Of a stretch of 64,000 bases of DNA, positions 53,673 to 62,962 are shown in pieces. The stretch comes from CAIYXB01 sp038146805 (GTDB lineage: Bacteria > Cyanobacteriota > Vampirovibrionia > LMEP-6097): the NCBI GenBank assembly GCA_038146805.1, contig JAYQSH010000005.1, positions 372,001 through 436,000 of the forward strand. The letters are read 5' to 3'. A model generated the notes under the pieces. The model did not search any database. It saw only the letters and a program-made list of their open reading frames with translations, and was not told the DNA's origin. The translations under genes and the position numbers were made by a program. How positions within the stretch are numbered: position 1 is the first letter of the stretch; the number at the start of each line of letters is the position of its first letter.

Positions 53673-54395
53673 ATGAACACCGAATTAAAGACAGCAGATC
53701 CATTAGCAAATACAAAAGACACCAAAGTACTAATAATCGAAGATGAAGCTCAAATCACACGCTTGATAGAACTTGAACTTAAGTACGAAGGTTACAATGT
53801 AATCACTGCAACTGATGGAGTTGAAGGTCTTAATTCAATTCGTGAAAGTTCTCCTGATTTGGTTTTGCTTGATTGCATGCTACCAAATATGTCAGGTGAA
53901 GAAGTATGTAAAAATGTACGTAAAGATTCTATCAACACGCCAATCATCATGATTACAGCAAAAGATAGTATCGAAGATAAAGTTAAAGGTTTAGATTATG
54001 GTGCAGATGATTACTTAGTAAAACCGTTTGCTACAGAGGAATTGCTCGCAAGAATTCGTGCCGTTCTTAGAAGAAAACCAAAAAGTGAAGCAGGTACTTT
54101 ACAATATAAAACTTTATGGCTTGATCAATTTAATCGTTTAGCAAAACGAGGAGATACAGAGCTAGAACTTAGAAGTAAAGAGTTTTCACTACTTAGAGTA
54201 TTTATGCTACACCCAGAACAATATCTCACTAGAGAATTTTTGTTCAATAAAGTTTGGGGTTACGACTTTATTGGTGAAAGCAATGTAATTGAAGTTTACA
54301 TTAGATACCTTAGATCTAAACTAAAAGAAAAACAGTTAGGCAAATTAATCCACACTAAACGTGGTGAAGGTTATATGCTAAAACTGTTTGAATAA
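53673..54395 (+). CDS. OmpR/PhoB-family response regulator
   Basis: Receiver domain with KVLIIEDEAQITRLIELELK (acidic pair), LVLLDCMLPNMSGEEVC (phosphoacceptor Asp), IIMITAKD (Thr/Ala) and DDYLVKPFATEELLARIRAV (Lys), then a winged-helix output domain (LTREFLFNKVWGYDFIGESN, VEVYIRYLRSKL-like EVYIRYLRSKLKEKQLGK). 240 residues. No histidine kinase is adjacent. Sequence style resembles RpaB/RpaA-like cyanobacterial regulators, which is weak evidence. The 224 bp upstream hold no gene. Confidence 0.93.
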   Translation: MNTELKTADPLANTKDTKVLIIEDEAQITRLIELELKYEGYNVITATDGVEGLNSIRESSPDLVLLDCMLPNMSGEEVCKNVRKDSINTPIIMITAKDSIEDKVKGLDYGADDYLVKPFATEELLARIRAVLRRKPKSEAGTLQYKTLWLDQFNRLAKRGDTELELRSKEFSLLRVFMLHPEQYLTREFLFNKVWGYDFIGESNVIEVYIRYLRSKLKEKQLGKLIHTKRGEGYMLKLFE

Positions 54396-54444
54396 AGCTT
54401 TCAAAGCAAGCCTTATAAATATTAATAGTACTTTCGCAACAACT

Positions 54445-55221
54445 TTAATTTTTATTACTGGCGTTAATAATTGTCATAAGAGCGCCCACGCTCATTCCTA
54501 TGATTGCAAGCAATTGAGCAGCAGCGAAGCCCCCTATAAGTAGGCTATCGCTGCGGATTGCTTCTAAAAAGAAACGCACAAAAGAATACAAGAACAAATA
54601 AATTCCAATTAAACACAAATCTTTTTTACTTGAGTTTTCATAAAAATATTTATTTGAAAGAAAAAGAATTACAAAAATCAGCAGATTCAAAATGCTTTCA
54701 TACAAAAAAGTTGGATGATGATACTGACCAGTGTGACTAATATAAAGCTTCCAAGGTAATTCACAAACAGCACCAAAAGCTTCTTCATTAAAAAAATTAC
54801 CCCAACGTCCAATAGCTTGTGCCAAGGGCAAAGCAGAAACAAGGGCGCTAAGATAAAATAGAATTTTTTCTTTTTCTTTAGCAAAAATCAAAAAGGCTGC
54901 CGCAAAGGCTCCCATAATGCCACCTTGAATAGAAATACCACCATGCCAAATTTGCGGGATTTCTAAAAGATTATAAGAGAAATATTGCCAATCTAAAACA
55001 ACATACCAAGTCCTCGCTCCAAAGATACCCGCAAAAAGCAAAATATAAGCTGTATTTTGAAAGTCCTCTAAGTCATTAAATTGTTTGTGTGCTCTTTGCC
55101 TAATCAACAAAGTTGCGTATTGCAAAGACAAATAAAAACCTAAGGCAATCAAAAGTCCATACCAACGTAAAGTAAGGGGACCTATTGAAACTATTTCTGC
55201 ACCGGGAGAATGAAAAAGCAT
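54445..55221 (-). CDS. lgt: prolipoprotein diacylglyceryl transferase
   Basis: Membrane enzyme lipidating prolipoprotein Cys. TLRWYGLLIALGFYLSLQYA, IWHGGISIQGGIMGAFAAAF, GRWGNFFNEEAFG (catalytic Arg) and RFFLEAIRSDSLLIGGFAAA are the conserved Lgt segments; several TM helices. 258 residues. 2 nt from the sugar transferase gene. Confidence 0.95.
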   Translation of the reverse strand: MLFHSPGAEIVSIGPLTLRWYGLLIALGFYLSLQYATLLIRQRAHKQFNDLEDFQNTAYILLFAGIFGARTWYVVLDWQYFSYNLLEIPQIWHGGISIQGGIMGAFAAAFLIFAKEKEKILFYLSALVSALPLAQAIGRWGNFFNEEAFGAVCELPWKLYISHTGQYHHPTFLYESILNLLIFVILFLSNKYFYENSSKKDLCLIGIYLFLYSFVRFFLEAIRSDSLLIGGFAAAQLLAIIGMSVGALMTIINASNKN

Positions 55222-55223
55222 AA

Positions 55224-55826
55224 TTAACTAACTGGCGAACTTGAATTTTTATCATAGATGCTATCTGCACCAAACAAAACAGCAAAAGTTCTAAAAATGA
55301 TCATGATATCAAGAAAAACATTATTGTTTAAAGCGTACCAAACATCTAATTCCATACGCTTTTCATATGGAATAGAATTTCTGCCATTTACTTGAGTCCA
55401 GCCTGTTAAGCCGGGTTTGACTAAAAGTTTTTGCATATCATGTTCGCTAAAATTTTTCACTTGTACAGGCAAAGCTGGTCTTGGACCAACAATACTCATC
55501 TCACCTAAAATTACATTTAATAATTGAGGTGTTTCATCAAGGCTAGTTTTCCTTAAAAAATGACCCAAGGCAGTAATGCGATCGTCATCTTTTGATTCTG
55601 CAAGTTTGTTTGGATCAGCATCGAGCTTCATTGTACGAAATTTAAAACAAGTAAATTCTTTATTGTTTTTGCCAACACGAGTGTGCAAGTATAAGGCAGG
55701 TCCAGCTGAATCTTTTTTTATTAAGACAACTAACAAAAGCCAAATCGGTAAAAAGAGCAAAGTAGCAAAAAAAGCTATCACGAAGTCTATGATTCTTTTA
55801 CAAATTAGATTAACAAAAGTCTGCAC
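55224..55826 (-). CDS. bacterial sugar transferase (undecaprenyl-phosphate glycosyl-1-phosphate transferase type)
   Basis: Starts the polysaccharide/glycan unit on undecaprenyl phosphate. One N-terminal TM (IIDFVIAFFATLLFLPIWLL), then KFRTMKLDADPNKLAES, LRKTSLDETPQLLNVILGEM, SIVGPRPALP and GLTGWTQVNGRNSIPYEKR, all typical of PF02397. 200 residues, core domain only. Confidence 0.92.
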   Translation of the reverse strand: MQTFVNLICKRIIDFVIAFFATLLFLPIWLLLVVLIKKDSAGPALYLHTRVGKNNKEFTCFKFRTMKLDADPNKLAESKDDDRITALGHFLRKTSLDETPQLLNVILGEMSIVGPRPALPVQVKNFSEHDMQKLLVKPGLTGWTQVNGRNSIPYEKRMELDVWYALNNNVFLDIMIIFRTFAVLFGADSIYDKNSSSPVS

Positions 55827-55840
55827 TCAACCATTTTAAC

Positions 55841-55991
55841 ACTGCGAGCTGTGTCATTTTTATCTCACACTTAAGTAAAATCACTAAGTCTTTTGAGGAA
55901 TCTTCAAGCTAAAGATAAAAATGGGACAAAAATGACACGGTCCGAAGTGTCTTAAAAATAGGACAAAAATAACACGGTCCGAAGTGTCTTA
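55841..55991 (-). repeat. 32-bp repeats behind fliI, with a partial inverted copy
   Basis: Two direct copies (55922-55954, 55959-55991) of the repeat with core ACACGGTCCGAAGTGTC, and an inverted partial copy at 55841-55869 (TGTGTCATTTTTATCTCAC). The outer pair makes another MITE-like structure of about 150 bp. The last base adjoins the fliI stop codon at 55992. Confidence 0.75.
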
Positions 55992-57431
55992 TTAGAGGAT
56001 GCTTTTAAGTTGCTGTAAGGTATCAGCAAAAGCAATTTGATCATAAATACCTTGTTGTAAAAATGCATTTATTTTTGGCACAATATTAATTGCTTTATCG
56101 ATAGTTGCATTTGAACCTCTTTCGTAAGCACCAATGTTGATGAGATCTTCATTCTCATTGTAAACCGCAAGTAAATTTCTCAGTTCACCAGCTAGCTGTT
56201 GTTGTTCTTTTGAAGTAATCTCTGTAAATAAACGGCTCACGCTTCCTAAAACATCAATTGCTGGATAATGGTTTTTGTGAGCAATTTTTCTTGACAAAAC
56301 AATATGACCATCTAAAACTCCACGCACAGTATCTGCAACAGGCTCATTCATATCATCACCTTCAACTAAAACCGCATAGATAGCAGTGATAGAACCTTTT
56401 TCAGCTTTACCGGCTCTTTCTAAAACTCTTGGAATTAAGGAAAACACCGAAGGTGTATAACCCTTCATGGTTGGAGGTTCACCAACAGCCAAACCCACAT
56501 CCCTTGCTGCCATTGCCATACGTGTCACACTATCAACCATAAGCATAACTTTTTTTCCTTGATCCCGAAAATATTCAGCAATAGTTGTAGCTGTTAGTAA
56601 ACATTTCATTCTCATCATTGCAGGTTGGTCACCAGTAGCAATCACACAAACAGAGCGCTTCATACCTTCTTCACCCAAAGAAGCTTCAATAAAATCTTGC
56701 ACCTCACGACCACGCTCACCTACTAAAGCAATCACATTAATATCAGCATCACAGTAACGAGCAATCATACCCATAGTCGTTGATTTACCAACTCCAGAAC
56801 CAGCAAACAAACCAATACGCTGGCCTTCTCCAAAAGTTAAAGTTGAATCAATAGCACGCACTCCAGTCGCAAAAACATCTTTGATACGAGGTCGTCCAAA
56901 AGAATCTGGTGGAGCTTGTTCTATATCACGAAACTCATCAGGAACAATTGGTGGTTTTTTGTCCATAGGATCACCAATAGCATTTACTACACGCCCTAAA
57001 AGTGCTGGACTTAAACCAATTTGCATAGTGTTTCCAGTAGGATAAACGCGGCAACCTTGACTAATTCCCTTGCCATCAACAAGTGATAACAATAAAGAAA
57101 TTTGCCCTCGAAACCCTACAACCTCTGCAAATTTTTCTACACCTTCATCAGTAACAATCTTACAAATCTCACCAACTTTAGCACCGGGCAACTGCGCCTC
57201 AATCAAAAGTCCAACCACTTTGCTCACATAGCCGTACCATTCTTGACTTTGAAAATTTTCTAAAGCATTGGCAAATTTATTTTTTAATTGCTCACTTGCT
57301 TGATTGACATCATCAAAACATAATTTAGTTTGATCATTAATCTGCATAAAATCTTCATAGACCTTATCAAACAATTCTCGATTGAGCTTGTCCTCTTGAA
57401 GATTTTCACTCGAACTATCCACTATATACAC
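55992..57431 (-). CDS. fliI: flagellum-specific ATPase FliI
   Basis: Type III export ATPase. RIGLFAGSGVGKSTTMGMIA is the Walker A region, VMLMVDSVTRMAMAARDVGL the Walker B; GLSPALLGRVVNAIGDPMD and VSRLFTEITSKEQQQLAGEL are FliI/SctN blocks. 479 residues, with an N-terminal extension of about 60 residues beyond the core. GTG start at 57431. Flagellar flgM/flgN/motA elsewhere in the window favour FliI over an injectisome SctN. Confidence 0.9.
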   Translation of the reverse strand: MYIVDSSSENLQEDKLNRELFDKVYEDFMQINDQTKLCFDDVNQASEQLKNKFANALENFQSQEWYGYVSKVVGLLIEAQLPGAKVGEICKIVTDEGVEKFAEVVGFRGQISLLLSLVDGKGISQGCRVYPTGNTMQIGLSPALLGRVVNAIGDPMDKKPPIVPDEFRDIEQAPPDSFGRPRIKDVFATGVRAIDSTLTFGEGQRIGLFAGSGVGKSTTMGMIARYCDADINVIALVGERGREVQDFIEASLGEEGMKRSVCVIATGDQPAMMRMKCLLTATTIAEYFRDQGKKVMLMVDSVTRMAMAARDVGLAVGEPPTMKGYTPSVFSLIPRVLERAGKAEKGSITAIYAVLVEGDDMNEPVADTVRGVLDGHIVLSRKIAHKNHYPAIDVLGSVSRLFTEITSKEQQQLAGELRNLLAVYNENEDLINIGAYERGSNATIDKAINIVPKINAFLQQGIYDQIAFADTLQQLKSIL

Positions 57432-57474
57432 ATTTTACCCAAAGCATAGGTGTTATTATCTAATGTATTGACAA

Positions 57475-58326
57475 TTGAATAAGAACGGGCTATTATCTAG
57501 ATTAGTGTGGAAGAATTTATCAGATGAATTCAAACGTGATGCTTATCTTAATGCACTTGAAGCCTGGAAGGCTGGTGCCATTGAGTGTGAACCTGTGTAT
57601 CCAACATTAGCAAAAAAAAAACCCAAGACAAATAGAACAAATGCTGAAATTCTTGCACAACCAAAAGAAACAAACTCAAATGAAATATTACGAAGTCCAA
57701 AAATGGACTTATTCAATAAACCAGAACTTACTATTAGCATCAATGAAGGTGTTGCTACAATCAGGGGCATTCAAATGAATGAAGATGGTTATTTAATAAT
57801 CACAAATAAAGAAGATGCAAAAAGAACTATACAAAGAACTATAAACCGACTCAAAAAGAGAAGTTTTGACAGTGATGACGGATTTCCAGAATTAATGCTA
57901 AGAATAGTTTTTGAGGATGAATTACAAGGTAAAAATCTGCAAGATCCTGCATACCAACGATGTAGAAACAAAGTCATAAACCCAGAAAATCCAAGTGAAT
58001 GGATTCCAAACATTTTCGCAAGATCTAGGTTTATTGAAAATCTAAAAACAAATCCTGATGAGTTTGTACCTCAAGCCTTAGACGCAAATTCTTTTGGTTT
58101 ACATTTTAATCGTGCATTTCGCAATTCCAGTGATGAAGAAGCTTTAAACATGTTTGTCAATTATACAAACACTCTAATCAATATCAAATTGAATAGTCCT
58201 GAAGAATTTACAAATAATGAAACTAATAATAATTTGCGTGAAACTAAAAAGCAGAAGGAAGCAAAAAGCGATATTCCTGAAAACCCAGATGTAACAGAGG
58301 CATGGAGAAGATATTATACAAGTTAA
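57475..58326 (+). CDS. hypothetical protein, 283 residues
   Basis: TTG start at 57475, the only one available. Helical and basic (VWKNLSDEFKRDAYLNALEA, RTINRLKKRSFDSDDGFPEL), no signal or TM. The C-terminal third is Asn/Glu-rich. Not recognised. Divergent from fliI with about 40 bp between. Confidence 0.5.
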   Translation: MNKNGLLSRLVWKNLSDEFKRDAYLNALEAWKAGAIECEPVYPTLAKKKPKTNRTNAEILAQPKETNSNEILRSPKMDLFNKPELTISINEGVATIRGIQMNEDGYLIITNKEDAKRTIQRTINRLKKRSFDSDDGFPELMLRIVFEDELQGKNLQDPAYQRCRNKVINPENPSEWIPNIFARSRFIENLKTNPDEFVPQALDANSFGLHFNRAFRNSSDEEALNMFVNYTNTLINIKLNSPEEFTNNETNNNLRETKKQKEAKSDIPENPDVTEAWRRYYTS

Positions 58327-58344
58327 AGTCAAAAAACTATAAAT

Positions 58345-58638
58345 TTAAACTTCAGGAAAATATTCTATGTGATCACCATCAACAGTGACAATAGCTTTTT
58401 TTGCATCTTTTGGAGTTGTTTTTCCTTTAGCAGTTCTTTTTGCTGAACCAAAAACTTTTGAGATATTAATTTTACGAACCTTATGATCTGGGAAATACTT
58501 TGCAAAAGCTTCTTTGACATGGTTTTTTGTAGCCCATGAAGGAATAACAAAACTATATTTAGAAAGTTCACTTGCTTGAATACAAGATTTTTCTGTGATT
58601 AAAGGTTTTTTTAGTACTTCTTCGATTGTATGTGACAT
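58345..58638 (-). CDS. rplW: 50S ribosomal protein uL23
   Basis: 97 residues. EVLKKPLITEKSCIQASELS, SFVIPSWATKNHVKEAFAKY and VRKINISKVFGSAKRTAKGK match uL23 at the peptide exit. Second gene of an L4-L23 pair, 23 nt after rplD. The usual uL2 gene does not follow. Confidence 0.92.
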   Translation of the reverse strand: MSHTIEEVLKKPLITEKSCIQASELSKYSFVIPSWATKNHVKEAFAKYFPDHKVRKINISKVFGSAKRTAKGKTTPKDAKKAIVTVDGDHIEYFPEV

Positions 58639-58661
58639 GATAATTTCCTTTTTAAAATTTA

Positions 58662-59348
58662 TTAAACAGTAAGTGCTTCTTTTTTGTTTTTCTGCGATTC
58701 AGTGATATCAGCGTATCTCTCTTCTAATTGCGCAAGAGCCTGCTGTGAAATAATCACTTGGTCTGCTTTCAATAAGTCTTTTACATTTAACTCATTTGTA
58801 GTAAGCAGTTTCACATCCACTAAATTACGTGATGCTCTTTTGAGATTTTGAACTTCAGAGTTTGCACTATCAACAACAAAAACTAAGTTTTTGTTTGTCA
58901 ACTCTAAACTACTAATTAAACTTGCAAATTCTTTTGTCTTTGCTTGTTCTAACTCAATACTTTCAATTGCCGCAAGTCTGTTTTCTGAAATCAATAAATT
59001 AAAAGCAGACAAAAGAGCTCTTTGTGATTCTTTAGCGTTCATACCACGAGTCCAATTAACATTGTTACGTGGACCAAAAATCACTCCACCGCCTCTCCAA
59101 AGAGGTGATCTTGATGAACCAGCACGAGCACGACCAGTTCCTTTTTGTCTCCAAGGCTTAGCACCACCACCACGAACTTCCATTCTAGTTTTTGTATGCG
59201 CTGTACCAGCACGAGCATTTGACTCTTGACGCATTCTTGCTAAATACAATAAATGCTCATTTACTTCAAGGCCAAAAAGATCAGAATTTAATTCTTGACC
59301 TTTACTGGTCTTTTTACCTTTTTTATCGAAAACTGTGATATTTGACAT
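58662..59348 (-). CDS. rplD: 50S ribosomal protein uL4
   Basis: ITVFDKKGKKTSKGQELNSD, TRMEVRGGGAKPWRQKGTG, ARAGSSRSPLWRGGGVIFGP and NVLFVVD-like NKNLVFVVDSANSEVQNLKR are uL4 sequence, including the loop that lines the exit tunnel. I use ATG 59348; the frame extends to 59432 without similarity. 228 residues. No rplC lies upstream: the sequence 59349-59539 has no ribosomal gene. Confidence 0.93.
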   Translation of the reverse strand: MSNITVFDKKGKKTSKGQELNSDLFGLEVNEHLLYLARMRQESNARAGTAHTKTRMEVRGGGAKPWRQKGTGRARAGSSRSPLWRGGGVIFGPRNNVNWTRGMNAKESQRALLSAFNLLISENRLAAIESIELEQAKTKEFASLISSLELTNKNLVFVVDSANSEVQNLKRASRNLVDVKLLTTNELNVKDLLKADQVIISQQALAQLEERYADITESQKNKKEALTV

Positions 59349-59539
59349 AATTAAGCTACCCTTTTTAGAAGCGGCCTCAAATAATATCATATAGACATAA
59401 GGCTTTACCCTAAAAAAAACAAGTAAAATCAACGCTTTTGCTTTATTTTAATATTCATTCAGGATAGATGAAAAAATACAGTAAAACTTGGTTTTTCTCA
59501 GGCTTAAGAGCTATTTTTCTTAACTAAATCTTAAAAACA

Positions 59540-60388
59540 ATGCAATACATAATATATGTGGCTAAAGAAATAACCAATCAATTTCAAATTAATGCAAGCG
59601 GTAATAATAATCGCTTACAAGAAGTTTTAGATGGCAAGGCCACGGGCAATAGCTTAGATGATAAATTAAAAGGTTTAATTGAATTTTTAGAAGGTCAATT
59701 AAATATTAAAGCGCCAGCAGGTAACTCACAACAAAAACTCAATTTTTTAACAAGCGAACTTAAAACAAGAGAAACCAAAGAACAAATTCATATTTTAAAA
59801 CAAGTTGATAATCAATTTGGCAGTAAAGAAAACTCTCCTTTTGCTCAACAAGTTCAAGCACTAAAAAAAGATGTTTTGCAAAACATCAAAGAAAAATTAC
59901 AAAATCAATCCACAACAAACAAAGAAGAAAAAGAAAATGTTTCAAGTCAGTTTATTGACACTCAAAATACTACAAAAATTATTGCAAAGAAACCTTTTGA
60001 ACAAAGAGTAAGTTTTCAAAGTAATCTGGCAGATCATAATCAAGGATTTTTTGAAGATAGTGCTTTTAAAATGTCTGAATTTGCTCTGGAGGATCCACGT
60101 GCCAAAGAAGCTTATAGAATGTGCCGTGAAGCAGATAAATTCTGGACTGGCGAAAAAGATTTTTTGACTGAATTAAAAGATGCAGGTAGCTCTACACAAA
60201 ATCAAGCTCAATTAGATATTGCTTTTAGAGATTTAATCACACTGCAATTACAAATGAGCTCAAACTTTGACGTTGATTTTGAAAACCTCGAACAAGGTAA
60301 ACTCGGACAAGGTGAAAGAGATGGTATTGCCGCTGAAATCGCCTCTAAAAAAGCTGATATTCGAGAATTACATTCAAACCTTGCATAA
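59540..60388 (+). CDS. hypothetical helical protein, 282 residues
   Basis: Starts MQYIIYVAKEITNQFQINAS. Predominantly coiled-coil-like (LNFLTSELKTRETKEQIHIL, VQALKKDVLQNIKEKLQNQS) with a possible globular middle (FEDSAFKMSEFALEDPRAKE). Not recognised. 27 nt upstream of a similar coiled-coil gene, so they probably form a pair. Confidence 0.5.
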   Translation: MQYIIYVAKEITNQFQINASGNNNRLQEVLDGKATGNSLDDKLKGLIEFLEGQLNIKAPAGNSQQKLNFLTSELKTRETKEQIHILKQVDNQFGSKENSPFAQQVQALKKDVLQNIKEKLQNQSTTNKEEKENVSSQFIDTQNTTKIIAKKPFEQRVSFQSNLADHNQGFFEDSAFKMSEFALEDPRAKEAYRMCREADKFWTGEKDFLTELKDAGSSTQNQAQLDIAFRDLITLQLQMSSNFDVDFENLEQGKLGQGERDGIAAEIASKKADIRELHSNLA

Positions 60389-60415
60389 AATTTTCAAGAA
60401 AAAAAAGCCCCAACC

Positions 60416-61057
60416 ATGAAAATAAACACCCAAAACGAAACCACCATAGACGCAATTAATAGTTACAAAAATCTTTGGACTAGTGCAAACAATAATTATC
60501 AAAGTTTAGAATCTCAGCTCGATAATATAAATCTACAAGACATGCAAGCTGATAGTTCTTTGAATTCTACACTTGCTAGAGCAAGCGTGCAAAATGAAAG
60601 AGCGCAACTCTCTCTTGCAGCAAGTAATAATGGCTTGACACAAAACTTGAATATATTACAAAAATTCATGAATCTTGAAATGAAAAAAGACGAGCCCGAT
60701 GAAAAACTTTTTAAAGTGATTCAACAAGAATATATTTTACATAAAATGCAACTGGCACAAAACTACGAAAAGCTTGATGGTTTAAAAGATATCAATAAAT
60801 TATATGGAACGATAGAAAATGAAAATCAAGGTTATAAGATCAAAGAAAATCTCAAACTACAAAATCAAATTAATAATTTAACAAGTAAAATCGACTTAGA
60901 AAGATCAAATAGAGACTTATACAAAACTGAAATAGGTCTTTTAGAAAAAGATCTTTTTGATGTTGAAATCACATCGCAAGCACAAGACAGCATAGAACAA
61001 AGTCAGGACCTAAGCGAAGACAAAAAACTTAAAAAGAAAAAAGAGTTTGAGTCTTAA
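60416..61057 (+). CDS. hypothetical coiled-coil protein, 213 residues
   Basis: Long uninterrupted helix-forming sequence (LESQLDNINLQDMQADSSLN, LEKDLFDVEITSQAQDSIEQ) with a basic tail SEDKKLKKKKEFES. No TM or signal. Not recognised. Convergent with atpA. Confidence 0.5.
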   Translation: MKINTQNETTIDAINSYKNLWTSANNNYQSLESQLDNINLQDMQADSSLNSTLARASVQNERAQLSLAASNNGLTQNLNILQKFMNLEMKKDEPDEKLFKVIQQEYILHKMQLAQNYEKLDGLKDINKLYGTIENENQGYKIKENLKLQNQINNLTSKIDLERSNRDLYKTEIGLLEKDLFDVEITSQAQDSIEQSQDLSEDKKLKKKKEFES

Positions 61058-61095
61058 GGCTCAGGGAGTGAATCCTTAAAAACACCGAGGTGCTA

Positions 61096-62622
61096 TTAAA
61101 CAACAAAAGCTGATTTGAAAGCTTCAAGTGCTTGAGTTAAAGCTTGTTTAATTTCATCATCAAAAGCACAACCTCTATCAAGTTTTTCTTTTAGGTCAGC
61201 ATGATTTGCTTTAAAGAACTTAAACCACTCTTCTTTAAACTGAGCAATTTTTGTCGTTTCGATATCATCAAACAAACCTGAATCAGCAGCAAAAATAATT
61301 GAAACCATCTCAGCTACCGTATGCGGTGCATACTGACCTTGCTTTAACATCTCAACTGATTTTTGACCACGACGAATTTGTTGTTGAGTCGCTTCATCTA
61401 AATCAGATGCAAACTGAACAAAAGCTTCAAGTTCTCTAAACTGAGCTAAACCCAATCTCAAAGGACCAGCAACTTTTTTCATACATTTTGTTTGCGCCGC
61501 TCCACCCACACGAGAAACAGAAAGACCAACATTGATCGCAGGACGCACACCAGCATTAAACAAGTTTGTTTCTAAGAAAATCTGCCCATCAGTAATTGAA
61601 ATTACATTGGTTGGAATGTACGCAGAAACGTCACCAGCTTGAGTTTCAATAATTGGCAAAGCTGTAATAGAACCAGCACCTTGATCATCACTCAATTTAC
61701 AAGCTCTTTCTAATAATCTTGAATGTAAATAAAAAACATCACCCGGATAAGCTTCACGTCCCGGTGGTCTTCTTAATAAAAGTGACATTGCACGATAAGC
61801 AACTGCATGCTTAGAAAGATCATCATAAATAATCAAAACATGTTTGCCTTTTTCTAAAAAGTACTCAGCAATTGCAACTCCTGCAAATGGAGCCAAAAAC
61901 TGTTTAGCAGCAGTTTCTGTTGAACCTGCATGTACGATAACTGAATAATCCATTGCACCTTCAGCTTCAAGTTTTTTAGCAATTTGTGCAACAGTTGAGT
62001 TTTTCTGACCAATAGAAACATAAACACATACTGGTCTATTTTCTTCTGGTTCATTTCTTTGATTTAAAATCGTATCGATAGCAATCGCGGTTTTACCAGT
62101 TTGTCTATCTCCAATAATCAACTCACGCTGTCCTCTACCAATAGGAATCATTGAGTCAATTGCAGTAATTCCAGTTTGCATTGGCTCATGAACTGATTTA
62201 CGTTTAACGATGCCCGGTGCAATTTTTTCTAAAGGCATATATTTATCAACGTTGTAAGCAGGCTTAGAATCTAACATCTCACCTGTTGGAGAAACAACTC
62301 TACCTAAAACTTCATCACTTGCACCAATTGAAGCAATACGACCGGTAGATTTTACCGTAGTTCCTTCTTGAATTTTTCTTCCGGGACCAAGTAAAACAGC
62401 ACCAACGTTATCTTCCTCAAGGTTAATAACCATTCCTTGTGTTTTTTCTTCATCATCAAATTCAATTAATTCACCGTTAATTGCAGATCCAAGTCCATAA
62501 ATACGAGCAATTCCATCACCTACAGAAAGCACACTGCCTTGCTCCAAAATTTCATTACTATCTTTGTAGTTTTGAATCTGTTCTTTTAAAATTCTAGTTA
62601 TTTCATCTGGTCTTATTGACAT
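61096..62622 (-). CDS. atpA: ATP synthase subunit alpha
   Basis: Non-catalytic nucleotide-binding subunit of F1. IGDRQTGKTAIAIDTILNQR (Walker A), PVCVYVSIGQKNSTVAQIAK, LIIYDDLSKHAVAYRAMSLL and GQIFLETNLFNAGVRPAINV are typical; 508 residues, full length. No delta or gamma subunit gene is next to it: the downstream side is convergent with the 60.4-kb gene and the upstream side holds repeats. So the atp operon is split here. Confidence 0.96.
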   Translation of the reverse strand: MSIRPDEITRILKEQIQNYKDSNEILEQGSVLSVGDGIARIYGLGSAINGELIEFDDEEKTQGMVINLEEDNVGAVLLGPGRKIQEGTTVKSTGRIASIGASDEVLGRVVSPTGEMLDSKPAYNVDKYMPLEKIAPGIVKRKSVHEPMQTGITAIDSMIPIGRGQRELIIGDRQTGKTAIAIDTILNQRNEPEENRPVCVYVSIGQKNSTVAQIAKKLEAEGAMDYSVIVHAGSTETAAKQFLAPFAGVAIAEYFLEKGKHVLIIYDDLSKHAVAYRAMSLLLRRPPGREAYPGDVFYLHSRLLERACKLSDDQGAGSITALPIIETQAGDVSAYIPTNVISITDGQIFLETNLFNAGVRPAINVGLSVSRVGGAAQTKCMKKVAGPLRLGLAQFRELEAFVQFASDLDEATQQQIRRGQKSVEMLKQGQYAPHTVAEMVSIIFAADSGLFDDIETTKIAQFKEEWFKFFKANHADLKEKLDRGCAFDDEIKQALTQALEAFKSAFVV

Positions 62623-62671
62623 AAGTAAAATATTAACAGTATTGAAGCTTTGTAGTTGTTAAAACGTAATT

Positions 62672-62745
62672 AAGGATTCGCTAAAAAACTAAGTTTTGAG
62701 GCACGAGAGTAACGCAGTTATTGGAATTTGTTACAGTAGCATAGT
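62672..62745. repeat. family D repeat remnant
   Basis: AAGGATTCGCTAAAAAACTA with GTTTTGAGGC, then GAGAGTAACGCAGTTATTGG and TTTGTTACAGTAG. Same blocks as at 12.3 and 23.2 kb. It lies upstream of atpA, within its promoter region. Confidence 0.5.
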
Positions 62746-62757
62746 CTTAATAAATCC

Positions 62758-62790
62758 TGAGACAAAATGAACACGGTCCGAAGTGTCTTA
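62758..62790 (-). repeat. single 32-bp repeat
   Basis: Core ACACGGTCCGAAGTGTC with GAGACA/TGTCTT ends. It directly adjoins the partial composite element that follows. Confidence 0.8.
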
Positions 62791-62896
62791 GCTAAGCGAC
62801 GGTGTTTGATTCTTTTGTTAGGCGTGTCTAACCAAACCCTACTTATGCCCAAATCTAAAGACTCGAGATACTTATTACGGGTTTGGAAGCACGCCC
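62791..62896 (-). mobile_element. truncated composite element (half module C plus module A)
   Basis: Starts within the middle hairpin (GCTAAGCGACGGTG) and ends at the module A terminus GGAAGCACGCCC. Joined directly to the 32-bp repeat with no intervening base, which suggests recombination within the hairpin or insertion of the repeat. Confidence 0.75.
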
Positions 62897-62962
62897 TTTA
62901 ATCAGGCTTGAATCAAAAGACTGCGTCAATTTTTTAGTAGATCCTTAAAAAAGCAAACCGTA

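Noticed and set aside
55992..57431. Injectisome ATPase (SctN) instead of FliI
   Set aside because: Sequence alone cannot fully separate them, but the window has flgM, flgN and motA and no injectisome gene.
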